From Actinia tenebrosa (taxonomy: Eukaryota; Cnidaria; Anthozoa; Actiniaria; Actiniidae), in NCBI RefSeq assembly GCF_009602425.1, contig NW_022261360.1, forward strand, positions 212,656 through 276,655: a DNA stretch of 64,000 bases, in the 5' to 3' direction. Below, piece by piece: positions 32,728 through 49,464 of this stretch; within the stretch, counting starts at the first letter, position 1; each line of letters opens with the position of its first letter. Both the position numbers and the translations under genes were made by a program. Under the pieces are notes generated by a model, which saw only the letters and a program-made list of their open reading frames with translations, made no database searches and was not told the DNA's origin.

Positions 32728-35264
32728 TCAGAGTGCCTTCTTTTTAAAACATGAAGAACAAAACCCTTTTTGATCTGGCCTCCCACAAAAACTACACCCT
32801 TCACTCAAGCACCTGCTACTACCAGCTTTTGCATTACTTTGACATGCTTGTGCATAAGAGGGTGGTGCTGGCGTTCCTTTAGGAGTACTTAAAGGAGTGT
32901 TTCTAGTTGACGTCACTTCTTTAGAATAGTTATTAATAGAGTTGGGATAATCAAGGTATGTTGATATTGGAGGAAGATAGGACTTGAAGGTTGATTTCCC
33001 TTCACCTTGGGCTTCATTACCTGAAGACTTTTTGTAAAGCGCAGCTTCTGAAGCACTTTTCTGAGTTCTGTAACACCCAGAGCATAGATAGTTAGTATCA
33101 GCTCTACCATACAACTGACACCCTGGTGTGGGACATTGATAAGAGCCAGACTGACTGCTTCCTTGCTCAGACTTCTTGGCTTCATGAGTTTTCTTTCTTT
33201 CTTCAAACCTTTTCTTTGCTGACTCGATATAATTATTGATCATTTCATCATAGTATTCTGGCTTCTGATCTGTCTTCAGCTTGGCAGCACACAAAGTGTT
33301 AGAATCCCAAGTTCCTTTGATTTTTCCAGCAAGATTTCCAACCTTGTTGAACCACGAATTAATTCCCTTATCTCCTTCCTTGACTGCCTCCTTCTTCTTT
33401 TCATTTGTTTGGGAGCCCTTTTGAGGCTGCTGAGCATCTACTTTTCCTTGGTTTGCTGCCTTAGCACTGTTTGGTATTTTAATGTTAACTATGTCTAAAT
33501 ATTTTCCTAGTAACTCAAGTTTCTTTTCAGCACTTAATACCAACTTTGATGGCAACTCAGTCTCCTTATCTAAAGTTGACCATTCAAAGTTTTCACCAGG
33601 ATCCACAGAAAAGTGAATTGGAAGCAACTGATAGTCATGATTGACTACTGGAATAGCAGCAACAACACTCTCTTGTTTGGCTTTTCCTTCGGAGGCAACT
33701 ACTGCAGAAAAATGTGCAGATTCAAAGGCTAGAATGAGTGGCGTTTTGAGACATGTTTGCGGAGGACACTCACAAGGAAGGAATATGCCTCCAAAAGGAA
33801 TAGGTGCAATAGGATCCCCACTGAAGTCTCTTAGGTATTTGTCAGCAATTATGATAATTGGGCGACGTAGAACATGTGCAAGAACAAATACATGGATTTC
33901 TTCAAGGCTTTCAAAAGCCCCTTCACTTTCTTCTTCATTCTCGTCATGAAGTTTTATCTCTTCCTTTTTATCCTCTGCATCTTCTTTAGTCTTGACTTCA
34001 GTACATTCAGCGACATCACACTTGTTCAGAGTCTTTTCTTTATCCTCAGTAAATGGCTGAGGTGTTGGATGAGGTAAATGTTCTTTGGCTGGTTCTCCTG
34101 ATTTATTCACACTAACTGGTTGTACCTTTTCACCTCCCTCGTCAATTGATGGAAGGGATTGGTGGTTATTTAGTTTTGGATTTTGGTTCAGCTTTTTTCT
34201 GTTAGTAGAAGCAAGTCGTAGAACTTCTTCCCATTCTTTTTCCCACTCATCATCAGTGTAAACCAAACCACCAGCTTCCATATTTCTCTGATACTGTTCC
34301 AATTTCCAGCGCCGTTTGATTGCTCTGCTTGCTGATTCACAAATGAGAGTATTAAAGAGAGCTTTCCGTAGTGTGAGCAGGCGATCATGGAATCCCCACA
34401 TCCCTAATGATGCTGCATGCAAGAGACAATTACCATCACCAACAGTGGCAAGTGGGACAAGACGTTGGCAGATCCCAATATCAGACCACCAGTTGAGGTG
34501 ACCTACAAATAAACAACAAGTTAGATCGTAAAGGTTTTTGTAGGTTGGATTCATATTATGAAACTAAAATTGACTCATCAACCTTTAGTTAGATATAATG
34601 CTCTTTATTCAAATTAATTGCTCTTTTATATAGGGATAACCTTAGATAACAATAATACCGCCAAGTAATATAATTTGGTTTAATGACTCGTTTCTAGTCA
34701 CACAACACAATAAAACAATGAATAATTAAAGTAGTAAGCTTCTAATACACAAGTAGAAGTGAAAGTGAATATGCAAATTGAATGAATCAGATATTCAAAA
34801 TGCCAAACGAATGTGGTCGAAAAGAGAATAGTTTTTAAGTTAAAGTATTTCATTAAATTACCTGACTGTTCCAGGGCAACTAACGCTGACGTTTCAATCA
34901 GGTCTTCTCTCAAAAAGTCTGCAAAATCCTTGGGATAAGAAGATATGTCTGGTAACACGAAAGTGAAGCGAGCCATTTCCTCAATGCCCTCGTTTTGTCC
35001 ATCTTTAACATGGCTATCTCTTGTTAGTACTTTAATTCTTGCCTTTTGTACGATATCAGAGTTCACAACAGATATTCCTCTTTGAGGTTTGGTCAGCTTT
35101 TGTTTCAGCTGCGGACTCGTTTCTTTATTTGATGCTCCCAGAGAAAATTCTTGAAACGATTTCAACGCTTCGTCGAAGTTCCATTCTTTTCCTTCAAGGA
35201 GATCTCTGGCGAAAGAAGGATCACATCCGGTCTTATCCACGAATTGACTCAGAGTTGTATCCAT
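32728..35264 (-). CDS. OTUD7B: OTUD7/Cezanne-type deubiquitinase, 725 aa
   Basis: Two exons: 35264-34862 and 34502-32728 (2178 nt). Residues 1-45 form a UBA-like helix bundle (LSQFVDKTGCDPSFARDLLE), as at the start of human OTUD7A/B. The OTU domain has the catalytic Cys160 in VGDGNCLLHAASLGMWGF and His398 in FESAHFSAVV. The OTU core carries an acidic, low-complexity insert at residues about 235-330 that is longer than in vertebrates. Two A20-type zinc fingers occupy the C-terminus (CPTPGCQLYGRADTNYLCSG and CLSEGCSFCGRPDQKGFCSS). Family members cleave Lys11-linked ubiquitin chains and restrain NF-kB signalling and mitotic degradation. The gene is the likely single ancestor of OTUD7A and OTUD7B, so the symbol is by family. 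It is head-to-head with KIF24. Confidence 0.94.
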
Positions 35265-35965
35265 TGAGTGGTGTAGGAAATATCAAAATTAAAATAAAGA
35301 TTCAATGAACCACTTTTTACGCTGTTCATTCTTTTCTTTCGATTACACTGGAGCCTGGTAACTAACCGCAAACTGGGTTGAACACAGGAAACCCAAACAA
35401 TTTTAGAAAAACATTTTTGAAGACGAATGAAAAATAAAGTAATTATATATTTACTAGGTTGCTCATACTTGATCCGTGTAACATTACTTGATTTACTTGG
35501 CACTTAATTAATAGTACAAAATAGTTCAATGCCTAATGTTTTCCGTTGCTTAATAAATACTTTTAGCACTAATTAAAACCAATTATTTAATATACATCAT
35601 ACTTATCGATAGATCTAGAAAGAGCGCTAGAGATAAAAGAAATGCAGAAACTTTATTATCTTTTTTTATTTACCTTTTAATCGTGTGTTGATACTAATAA
35701 TGGGTGCCCTGTGGATCAACCGACAGGGTTGGCTTGGGTACTAAGACTCATCCCAGTCCCCAGCGGTCAAGATATTTTTCTTTTTATTTACAAAAAGACA
35801 ACTTACAGTATTTTAACAAATTTATATATCTAAATTATTATGAACTAATGAACCCAGAGTGAGGGTATATTTATTTGCGCACCAGTTGTTATTTTTGAAA
35901 GATGAAAAAAATCGCATGAACAAGTTGTCATGGAGAGACGTTGAAGGTTGTTAGTGTAAACAGTA
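35265..35965. promoter_or_regulatory. Shared bidirectional promoter interval OTUD7 / KIF24
   Basis: The two start codons are 701 bp apart on opposite strands, so both promoters must lie here or in unannotated 5' exons. I see no TATA box placed convincingly for either gene. Confidence 0.4.
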
Positions 35966-42648
<6,683 letters not shown>

Positions 42649-42909
42649 CCTGAACAGTATTTAATATTTATTTAAGATAGATGCTTGTATTTCATTTCAC
42701 TCGTAAAATAAGAGCGAAGAAAAGAAAAAGAAAAAGGAATGACTATTAAAAAATGTCCCATATTTTGGCGTTCTTGTCAACACATCCAATACCGGCCCAC
42801 ATATTAAACACATGGTTATATATTACACAAAAAGAATGCCTTCTTTAAGCATTAGTACCTATTTTCAATAGCCCAAAAACCATTCATTACCATACATATC
42901 GTAAATCAT

Positions 42910-43362
42910 CTATTTATGTCTCGTATTCAGATGATCACGTAAGCCTCTATCGATATCTCGCAGAACATCTATCATGTTACTATGAAGAAAATCACGGGCT
43001 TCTCCAAAACCCAACCACTTAAAGTCCTGATGTTCCTGCGATAGCCGAACTGGGTTATTATACTCCTTAAGTTCTGCTAGCCAGTAAACCACAGTCTTTG
43101 GAACTCCACGAACATCGTAATGCAAGGTTTTCTTGATGGAACTCAAGTTTAAATCTTGCTCTTTGTAACCAGCTTCTTCTTCTGTTTCTCGGAGTGCTGT
43201 TTGAAGATCTGACTCTCCGGGATCTACATGTCCTTTTGGTGGTGTCCAGTGATGTGAACCATACGATGTCTGCAGGATAAGGTATTCTGGATAGCCTTTG
43301 GTTTGTAAATAACGATAAATGACTAAACCAGCTGCCCGAAGCTGTTGACCCGAGGAAGCCAT
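42910..43362 (-). CDS. NUDT2: NUDT2-type Ap4A hydrolase, 150 aa
   Basis: Single-exon CDS. The Nudix box GHVDPGESDLQTALRETEEE plus AGY fits GX5EX7REUXEEXGU, and TPPKGHV, KTVVYWLAEL and LSQEHQDFKWLGF match NUDT2. The enzyme asymmetrically cleaves diadenosine tetraphosphate to ATP and AMP. I chose the ATG at 43362 (MASSGQQLRAAGLVIYRY) because homology starts there. The frame stays open 26 codons further to 43440, but that extension is a short repeat (VGLPVS twice) encoded by tandem ACACAGG.AxCCCAAC units. The stop is 261 bp from the KIF24 stop on the other strand, so the 3' UTRs may overlap. Confidence 0.93.
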   Translation of the reverse strand: MASSGQQLRAAGLVIYRYLQTKGYPEYLILQTSYGSHHWTPPKGHVDPGESDLQTALRETEEEAGYKEQDLNLSSIKKTLHYDVRGVPKTVVYWLAELKEYNNPVRLSQEHQDFKWLGFGEARDFLHSNMIDVLRDIDRGLRDHLNTRHK

Positions 43363-43737
43363 TACTACTGACACAGGGAGCCCAACATCAGACACAGGCA
43401 ACCCAACAGGAGGTGCAAAAAAAACACAGGTAACCCACACTTAAATATCAGTCATGTTTAATCTAAAAGGTTTTGAATATTCTTTAGTCTTTATCATTGT
43501 ACATTTTTTGATACCTGGGCACACTTACACTGCAGTTACGAAACTGAAACACTTGCTTAGTTCTTGCTTCGCTAAATTTAGATGCTCTCTTTTTCTAGCC
43601 TGCGTAGCCAGGCGTTCGCCAAGCCTCCCCAAACCCCACAAAGAACGCCTGGCTTTTTCAAGATTCATTAACAGAAAAACTTATTATTATTTAAATCTAT
43701 GTCCTTGTTTACAGTTTTCTTGACCAATCCTGATGTT
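43363..43737. other. Short spacer NUDT2 / SLC22
   Basis: Both genes are on the minus strand. It contains the ACACAGG tandem units (about 43371-43440) and a foldback with arms AGCCAGGCGTT and AACGCCTGGCT near 43606-43660. Confidence 0.6.
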
Positions 43738-46700
43738 TCAAGCGTCTTTCGAAGGCTCCAATGAAATTGTTTCTGGTTCAAAAGACTTACTTGTACCACA
43801 ACATCCGGGTACTTTAAAGATCTCTTTCGTCGCTTCCACTTCTTCGATCGTCTGAGGCAGCTTGACATTTAGAGTCTCGGGTAACCATAGCGACAGGATC
43901 CCAGCAACCATTGCACTCACCCCAAATATGGTAGTTGGCAAAGTCAAGCTCAACCCTGGCAGTTGTGACTAAATAAGGAATTGAAATTAGGTAAAGTTGA
44001 TGGAATAAGGAGTCTCTATTCTTATGTTACTGGATGAAGGTAAACAGAACTTACCAACATGACAATGTAGGGGGCTATGATTCCACCAACACGAGCACTC
44101 ATGGAGCCCAGTCCAATCCCGCTATTCCTATCAGACGAGAGACAAGTATACAATGTCAGCAGCGTTACTCAAACATAACATGCGTTAGCAATCTTTCAAC
44201 TTTGATGAATGGCAATCTCTTTCCCAGAGCCTGCATTTCTCTGTGTGCACCGAGGAACAAGGCTCTGTCTGATCCACTTCTTGCTACTGGATTCCTGTGG
44301 ATCCTATTCTCGTTCCAAAGAAAAACGCAGGCTCTGGGTACGAGGTTGGCTGAAGTAGGTGGACAAAGGCAGTGACGCACCATAAAAGAACATAAGAAGT
44401 TCAACAGGTATAAGTAATGCAAATCACCTGACAAGAGTCGGATAGAGTTCTGCAGTGAAAAGATACACATTGGAGAACTCAGTGGTTATCATAGTCTTGC
44501 CGATCAAAGCCAGCACGGTTACAGCAATGGGATATTCTGAGAACATGAGAGATAAGAACAGTAAAAAGGTGAAGAACTAGCTTAATGAAGGGAGTTAACT
44601 CAAATGATGGTGTGCGCCGAAGGTCTTACCTTTTGGTACGGCTAAGATGAGGAGACTTGAAACACCCGTACCGATCATATAAAAAGTGTAAGGAAGCCGC
44701 CTCCCAAACCTAAAATCAAAAGAGAATTTACAATTGAATGTAAGAATCCGCGACATGAAACACGTGAGCTGACGATGACGTCAACAGAATGATATTGAAC
44801 TGCACTTAATAGGTTACCATATACACACGTACCTCTGCATTAAGAACCAACACAAGAAGAGATGAGGGACATAGATGCTGTTCATGATGGCATAGTTGAT
44901 GTAGAGACTACCTGCAAGGGCGTTGACATACAGGTAGAACCCAAAGTGAACCAGTGCAACTACAAACCTGTGGTGCGAAGGGTTGACAGAAACAAAAGAT
45001 ATTATAGTCCAAGGAATTTGATAATTGTGTGGCTTGAATTGCGAGAAAACTGAGGTAAATAACTATCAAATTGGATCGAAAAAGCAGCACTTATACGAAC
45101 GCGCATTAACTGACTGCGGGCCGCTGAACAGAATGGCCACCGTAATCCAGGCCTGCGCAACCAGCAGGCAAGCGCACGCACTCTTTACCGTACATTGAAC
45201 TCACTAAATGCGCATGTAAGCAATTTTTTAACTCGCGCACTAATATAAATGCGTAAACAACCACAATATAACATTTTGTCTTGTCTACAAAAGAGTCCTA
45301 CCAATTCACAGCAAGAATGATCGATCTTTTACGCAGTTTCGGTGTCCGAAAGAGATCCAATACCGAGTATTTTTTGGCTTCAGTCTTTTGTTCTCTTTCC
45401 ACTTGGTCTCTTCGTATCTCTTCGACGATATTCCTCACATCTTCTTTATTCAAAGGCTTGCCGTCCTTTCCACCACATTTCATCAGAGTCTTCTGCGCGT
45501 CATCAAGGCGATTATGAGCGATCAGCCAACGAACAGATTCAGGGAATACTCTAAGAAATAAAATTTGATATTTTTTTCCATCTTCCAAGTCGTTAATTCC
45601 GATTAACAGGATCGTGCGCAACATGCTTAAGTCAAGTTTTCGCTGCCATTTACAGTCGTAAGCAAGTTATACGGTTCATTTATACGAAGCAGTTCGTGTC
45701 CTCAGCATGTTGCGCGACATTGATAAGGAAAAATTGTAACATGTAAATCGAAGGTTATGAATTAACCCGAGGAACGAAAAGACAGCCGGTAATGTCCACA
45801 AAACGAAACAAAACTTCGGCGCAACTTACTTCCAAGCGAGGAAAAACAGAATAGGTGGTAATGTTGTGCCAAGAACCAGGTATCTCCAGTCGCGAATAAA
45901 GTACGCCCACAGCGCCGTGACACAGTATCCAGGCGACCAAAATACGTGGTTGATTTGACCTCCCATGGCGCGACGATTAGGGCCTAACAGTTCAATAGCA
46001 TAGATATATGCGGACAGCATGAACGAAGCAAGGAAAAACCCGACGAAGAATCGAAGAAGACCCAGAAGGGAAAGACAATCTGCAAACGACGAGGCTACTC
46101 CTACCACAACCTGAGGATGAAGAATACTAATCAACAGAGAAATTAAATACTTGCATTCTCCTAGCCCTCCCCCAAGGAATTACAGATATCTGACCGACCA
46201 ACCAGATCTACCAACCCTCTCCCCCCTCAGAAAGATAATATAAAAGGTAGTATTCAAACCAATAAGACGCAGCTTCCAAACATGCAGGTTCGTCGACCAA
46301 ACGCATCAGACACCAAACCACCGATGATAGATCCTATCAGCATACCCGCGAAGAAACACGACTGAATGGTGGCAGCAATATGGGCGCGATCACAGATCAG
46401 GTTCCACTACAAATAAGACAAAATAGAATGAAGAGATTGTTTAGCTAGGTGGCTTGTTTGTTAGCTTTCATTTTGTAGTCCTGGACTTGGCATTCACATG
46501 TGAATAGAGTTGTACGGGTTTCCTGCGCAAAAGCCAATAGACCTCTTCGGCTCTCACGTAATGTTTTCCCATATCAGACCACGTGTCATTCCCTAGAGTA
46601 TCATTTCTTTATTGTTTTAGGTTTGCGCTCGGTTACACATGAGAAGACACATGAATATGGATTGCAGCTCAAACAAAGAATATTATTCTCAAGGGAATGA

Positions 46701-47319
46701 CACGTGGTCTGAAATGGGACAACATTACGCTCGAGCCGAGGAGGTCTATTGCCATTCGATGTGTGAGTTAACTGTGCCCTGACCTAGATAGCCCAATGGT
46801 TGTTTAGTTCATTATCAGGGTTCGCCTCTGTGAGCTAGCCGTGTCCTAACTTTCATCAGTCTGTTTCATGACCTGATATCGATCAAACTTTTTTAGAAAA
46901 TTGAAATTTGGATTTTTTTTCGACCGCGGCAAAGTTCCGCCCTGCACGCTACGACAGATTGGAGAAGGGGAGTTCAAGTCACATAATAATTGATTAATGA
47001 TCAGCGATAATAGTGATAAATAAATTACCTCGGTAACGATAGACGTGAACTGCCCTTCATCAAAGGCATAAGAAGTACAGTTCTGGCAGCATTTATTAAC
47101 TTCGCACGTTATATTGGGAGTGGTGCAGCGAAAACGAGGGCTGCTCATAGCGAACACCAACAGGCCAAACTGCGGGCCCAAAAGGAAATTCAAGAATGAA
47201 GTCGTGAAGTACACGATCTTCTGGTAGCGGCCAAACGAAGGGATGAGGTTGAATACATCATCATAGACCTTATCCTGTTTTGCGTCAAAATGGTCATCCA
47301 TTTCTTGATCTTTCGACAT
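43738..47319 (-). CDS. SLC22-family organic ion/carnitine transporter, 531 aa
   Basis: Nine exons: 47319-47029, 46406-46260, 46110-45830, 45550-45302, 44967-44833, 44709-44630, 44536-44428, 44127-44055, 43968-43738 (1596 nt, in phase). Architecture of SLC22 major-facilitator carriers: cytosolic N-terminus, TM1 (FTTSFLNFLLGPQFGLLVFA), then a Cys-rich extracellular loop with an N-glycosylation site (NITC, NCTS), TM2 with the GGLVSDAFGRR loop, and PESVRWLIAHNR after TM6. RFGRR follows TM8, ELYPTLVRNSGIGLGSMSAR is near TM11, and LPETLNVKLPQTIEEVE follows TM12. It should be a plasma-membrane polyspecific transporter of organic cations, zwitterions or anions; the substrate cannot be read from sequence. 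The extracellular loop is shorter than in most OCT/OAT proteins. Intron 1 holds a long-TIR element and SINE tail sequence. Confidence 0.92.
44223..44338. mobile_element. Small foldback element in SLC22 intron 7
   Basis: Ends CCCAGAGCCTGCATTTCTCT and its near inverse (CCCAGAGCCTGCGTTTTTCT read from the right). About 116 bp, non-coding. Confidence 0.65.
46534..46752. mobile_element. Long-TIR MITE in SLC22 intron 1
   Basis: Arms of about 75 bp start CCAATAGACCTCTTCGGCTC and, read inverted from the right, GCAATAGACCTCCTCGGCTC. Both contain CAGACCACGTGTCATTCCCT. Only about 70 bp separates the arms. No coding capacity. Confidence 0.8.
46755..46870 (+). repeat. SINE tail units in SLC22 intron 1 and exon-flank
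   Basis: GTGTGAGTTAACTGTGCCCT and a second diverged unit (GTGAGCTAGCCGTGTCCTAA) match the tail unit of the SINE family. It sits immediately beside the long-TIR element. Confidence 0.5.
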
Positions 47320-47343
47320 GGTCTGAGAAATAAACGTAGTTTG

Positions 47344-47839
47344 TAACTTAGGCCCTGGCTAAACGAGACAACGTGTTTCCAGAAACATGTTTACCGCGCG
47401 CATGTTTACCCCATGTTTCCAAGTTTAGCTTCATGCGAAACGTTGCCGCGGACAACAAATATTGCATACCTTCAAGGTGCAAAATTTTGCTTCCAAAACG
47501 CATGAAAACAATGTTCCCCGATGTTTCCTCGTTTAGCCACGAAAGTCAACATTCTAACAGCTTTGCCACCTTTGGAAACATTTAGAAAACATGTTTCTGG
47601 AAACATGTTTACCGCGGGCATGTTTCCTTGATGTTTCCCAGTTTAGCCACATGCGAAAACATTGCTGCGTGCAACAAATTTTGCTTTCAAGACGCAAAAA
47701 ATGTTTTTGCTGTGCGGCAGAAACATTTCATGTTTCCAAGACGCATGGAAACATTGTTTCCCGATGTTTCCTGACAGTTTTGCCACCTTAGGAAACGTTT
47801 AGGGAAACATGTTTCCTCGTTTAGCCAGGGCCTAACTTT
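47344..47839. mobile_element. TIR element with GGCCCTGGCTAAACGAG ends
   Basis: The element spans 47351-47832. Its ends are GGCCCTGGCTAAACGAG and the inverse CTCGTTTAGCCAGGGCC. The flanks TAACTTA and TAACTTT look like a 7-bp target duplication with one change. The interior repeats the palindromic GAAACATGTTTC several times in both orientations. No transposase frame; superfamily unassigned. Confidence 0.8.
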
Positions 47840-49363
47840 TTTCCACCGGGAACTCACTAAATCTTTCCCATCAACCACAACGTGAGATCAATAAGAGAAG
47901 AGAAGCGACTCGGTGCGAGTCTGATATTAATACCATTAGCCATCTCCAGACACCGTATTATGTTGCAGAGTTCTTCTAAACGTTTCATTGGATCCGTCGA
48001 TCAACGCCTAAGGTCGAAAGCAGAGGGTCAGAATTTCTGGTCTACTAACTGAGCAAACCTCCATCTGATAACAGACTGACACAAAACTTTTGAGACCCGG
48101 GACGTTATTAAAACCGTCTTAATAACGGTAGAGCAAGATCACGCAAGGGACGGTTTGCTTAATTTGATCGACTGCTAGTTGGGACTAACTATATCTGCTA
48201 ATAATGTTTATTGACGATGAAGACGCTCCCGGCCCAGTAATGAGATACGCTATCTTGTTATTTTGTTCACCGTTCATGCCTGAGTAGCCATAGCGTAGTA
48301 AAGTCATTATGCAGGGTTAATTAGACTGCTACGATTTGATTGCTAGTCTTACTCTTTTCATGTGTGCTTTTATGCCTTGTTATGAAAAGTTTCTGACTTT
48401 CACTTCACCTACTTTTCCCAAAGCTACACCCTGGCTGATATTTTGAAACACAGACATACGCAAAGTAACGTAGGTACACTGTCATACGGCTCTAGTGTTG
48501 TCCATTAGCACCAAGTGCTTTACCTAGCGTAAGAGAAAGTAGTCACTGCTGCTTATGATCGTCAGTGATGCAAATACGACAAGAACGACTAAAGTAACTC
48601 GTGAGGTGTGAGGCATGATCTTGTACTGAAGAGTTCAAGAAACACCAGATCAGTTCTGTTATTACGCTGATCAAAAACAAACCAAAAAAAGTAAACAACA
48701 CAAAACAAATCAAACTCTCACTTACTTTAGCGAGTGGATTTACGCACTGTACGTTAAATACAACGAGATCAAAACTGGTTAGGATACCTCAGTAGCACGC
48801 CTTTCGAACGTTAACAATCAGAGTAAGGGTCAGTAAGAAACAAACTCGGGCGTACTTCGTGATGGGCAGCGTGATGCATAATATGGTCCAGAGATGACCT
48901 TGATGTTGAGATTATCACGCACTAAAACATAGCGCAGGGGAGGGGAGGGAGAGGAGGAGGTGGACCAAAAGTTAGGAAGAGAGAGGAAATAGAAGAGCAG
49001 GAGTAGTTTTGAGCGGAGGAACCCATAAACTGAACTAATGTTCTTTATGAAAATAATAATGTTCCAAAATATTAATGATGCGAAAGAAAATATCAAGGGA
49101 AGGGGATACTGAGCACCTAAAACCTACCCCTCTCCCCTCGGATCTGAAATTGTCCACATAAGCATTTAGCCTTTATTTATTTTTACTCTTAACAGCATTA
49201 CAAAACTTCATTATCTTCTTTAGATAAAAAGTCCTAGACTACCTCTGTCGAGACAAAATATGAAAGAACACTTCATTTCCGGCGGAAGTAAATTAATCAA
49301 GCCTCGTTGCAATGCCGGGTGGTGTATTCTTTATCATGTCCATATAAGGAGTGATGTATATTA

Positions 49364-49373
49364 GCGCATGCGT
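49364..49373. promoter_or_regulatory. NRF1-like GCGCATGCG site upstream of ELL
   Basis: AGCGCATGCG, close to the palindromic GCGCATGCGC bound by NRF1-type factors. It lies about 100 bp before the chosen ATG. Motif match only. Confidence 0.35.
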
Positions 49374-49464
49374 GGTGGGTAAAGCGGATGTTGTGCAGGA
49401 ACGAAACGAACAAGAAGAACGTTTGATCAAGAGAAAAGTAGAACGAGAAAAAAAAGATGTGGCG

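Larger units (their letters stand above)
47320..49464. other. Divergent spacer SLC22 / ELL
   Basis: Contains the TIR element at 47351-47832. The rest (47840-49360) shows no gene or repeat that I can support. The last 100 bp is the ELL promoter side, with an NRF1-like motif at 49364-49373. Confidence 0.55.

Noticed and set aside
34503-34554. 17-residue N-terminal extension of the OTUD7 second exon (MNPTYKNLYDLTCCLFV)
   Set aside because: It lies in the intron upstream of the acceptor at 34503. Exon 1 joins at Gly135 and supplies the UBA-like region.
43363-43440. Upstream Met extension of NUDT2 (26 residues)
   Set aside because: Encoded by short tandem DNA repeats and without counterpart in the family; the ATG at 43362 fits homology.
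49351-49464. Longer N-terminus for ELL (38 residues, Lys/Glu-rich)
   Set aside because: Open but unlike ELL N-termini, and it overlaps the NRF1-like promoter motif. Kept as an alternative start only.
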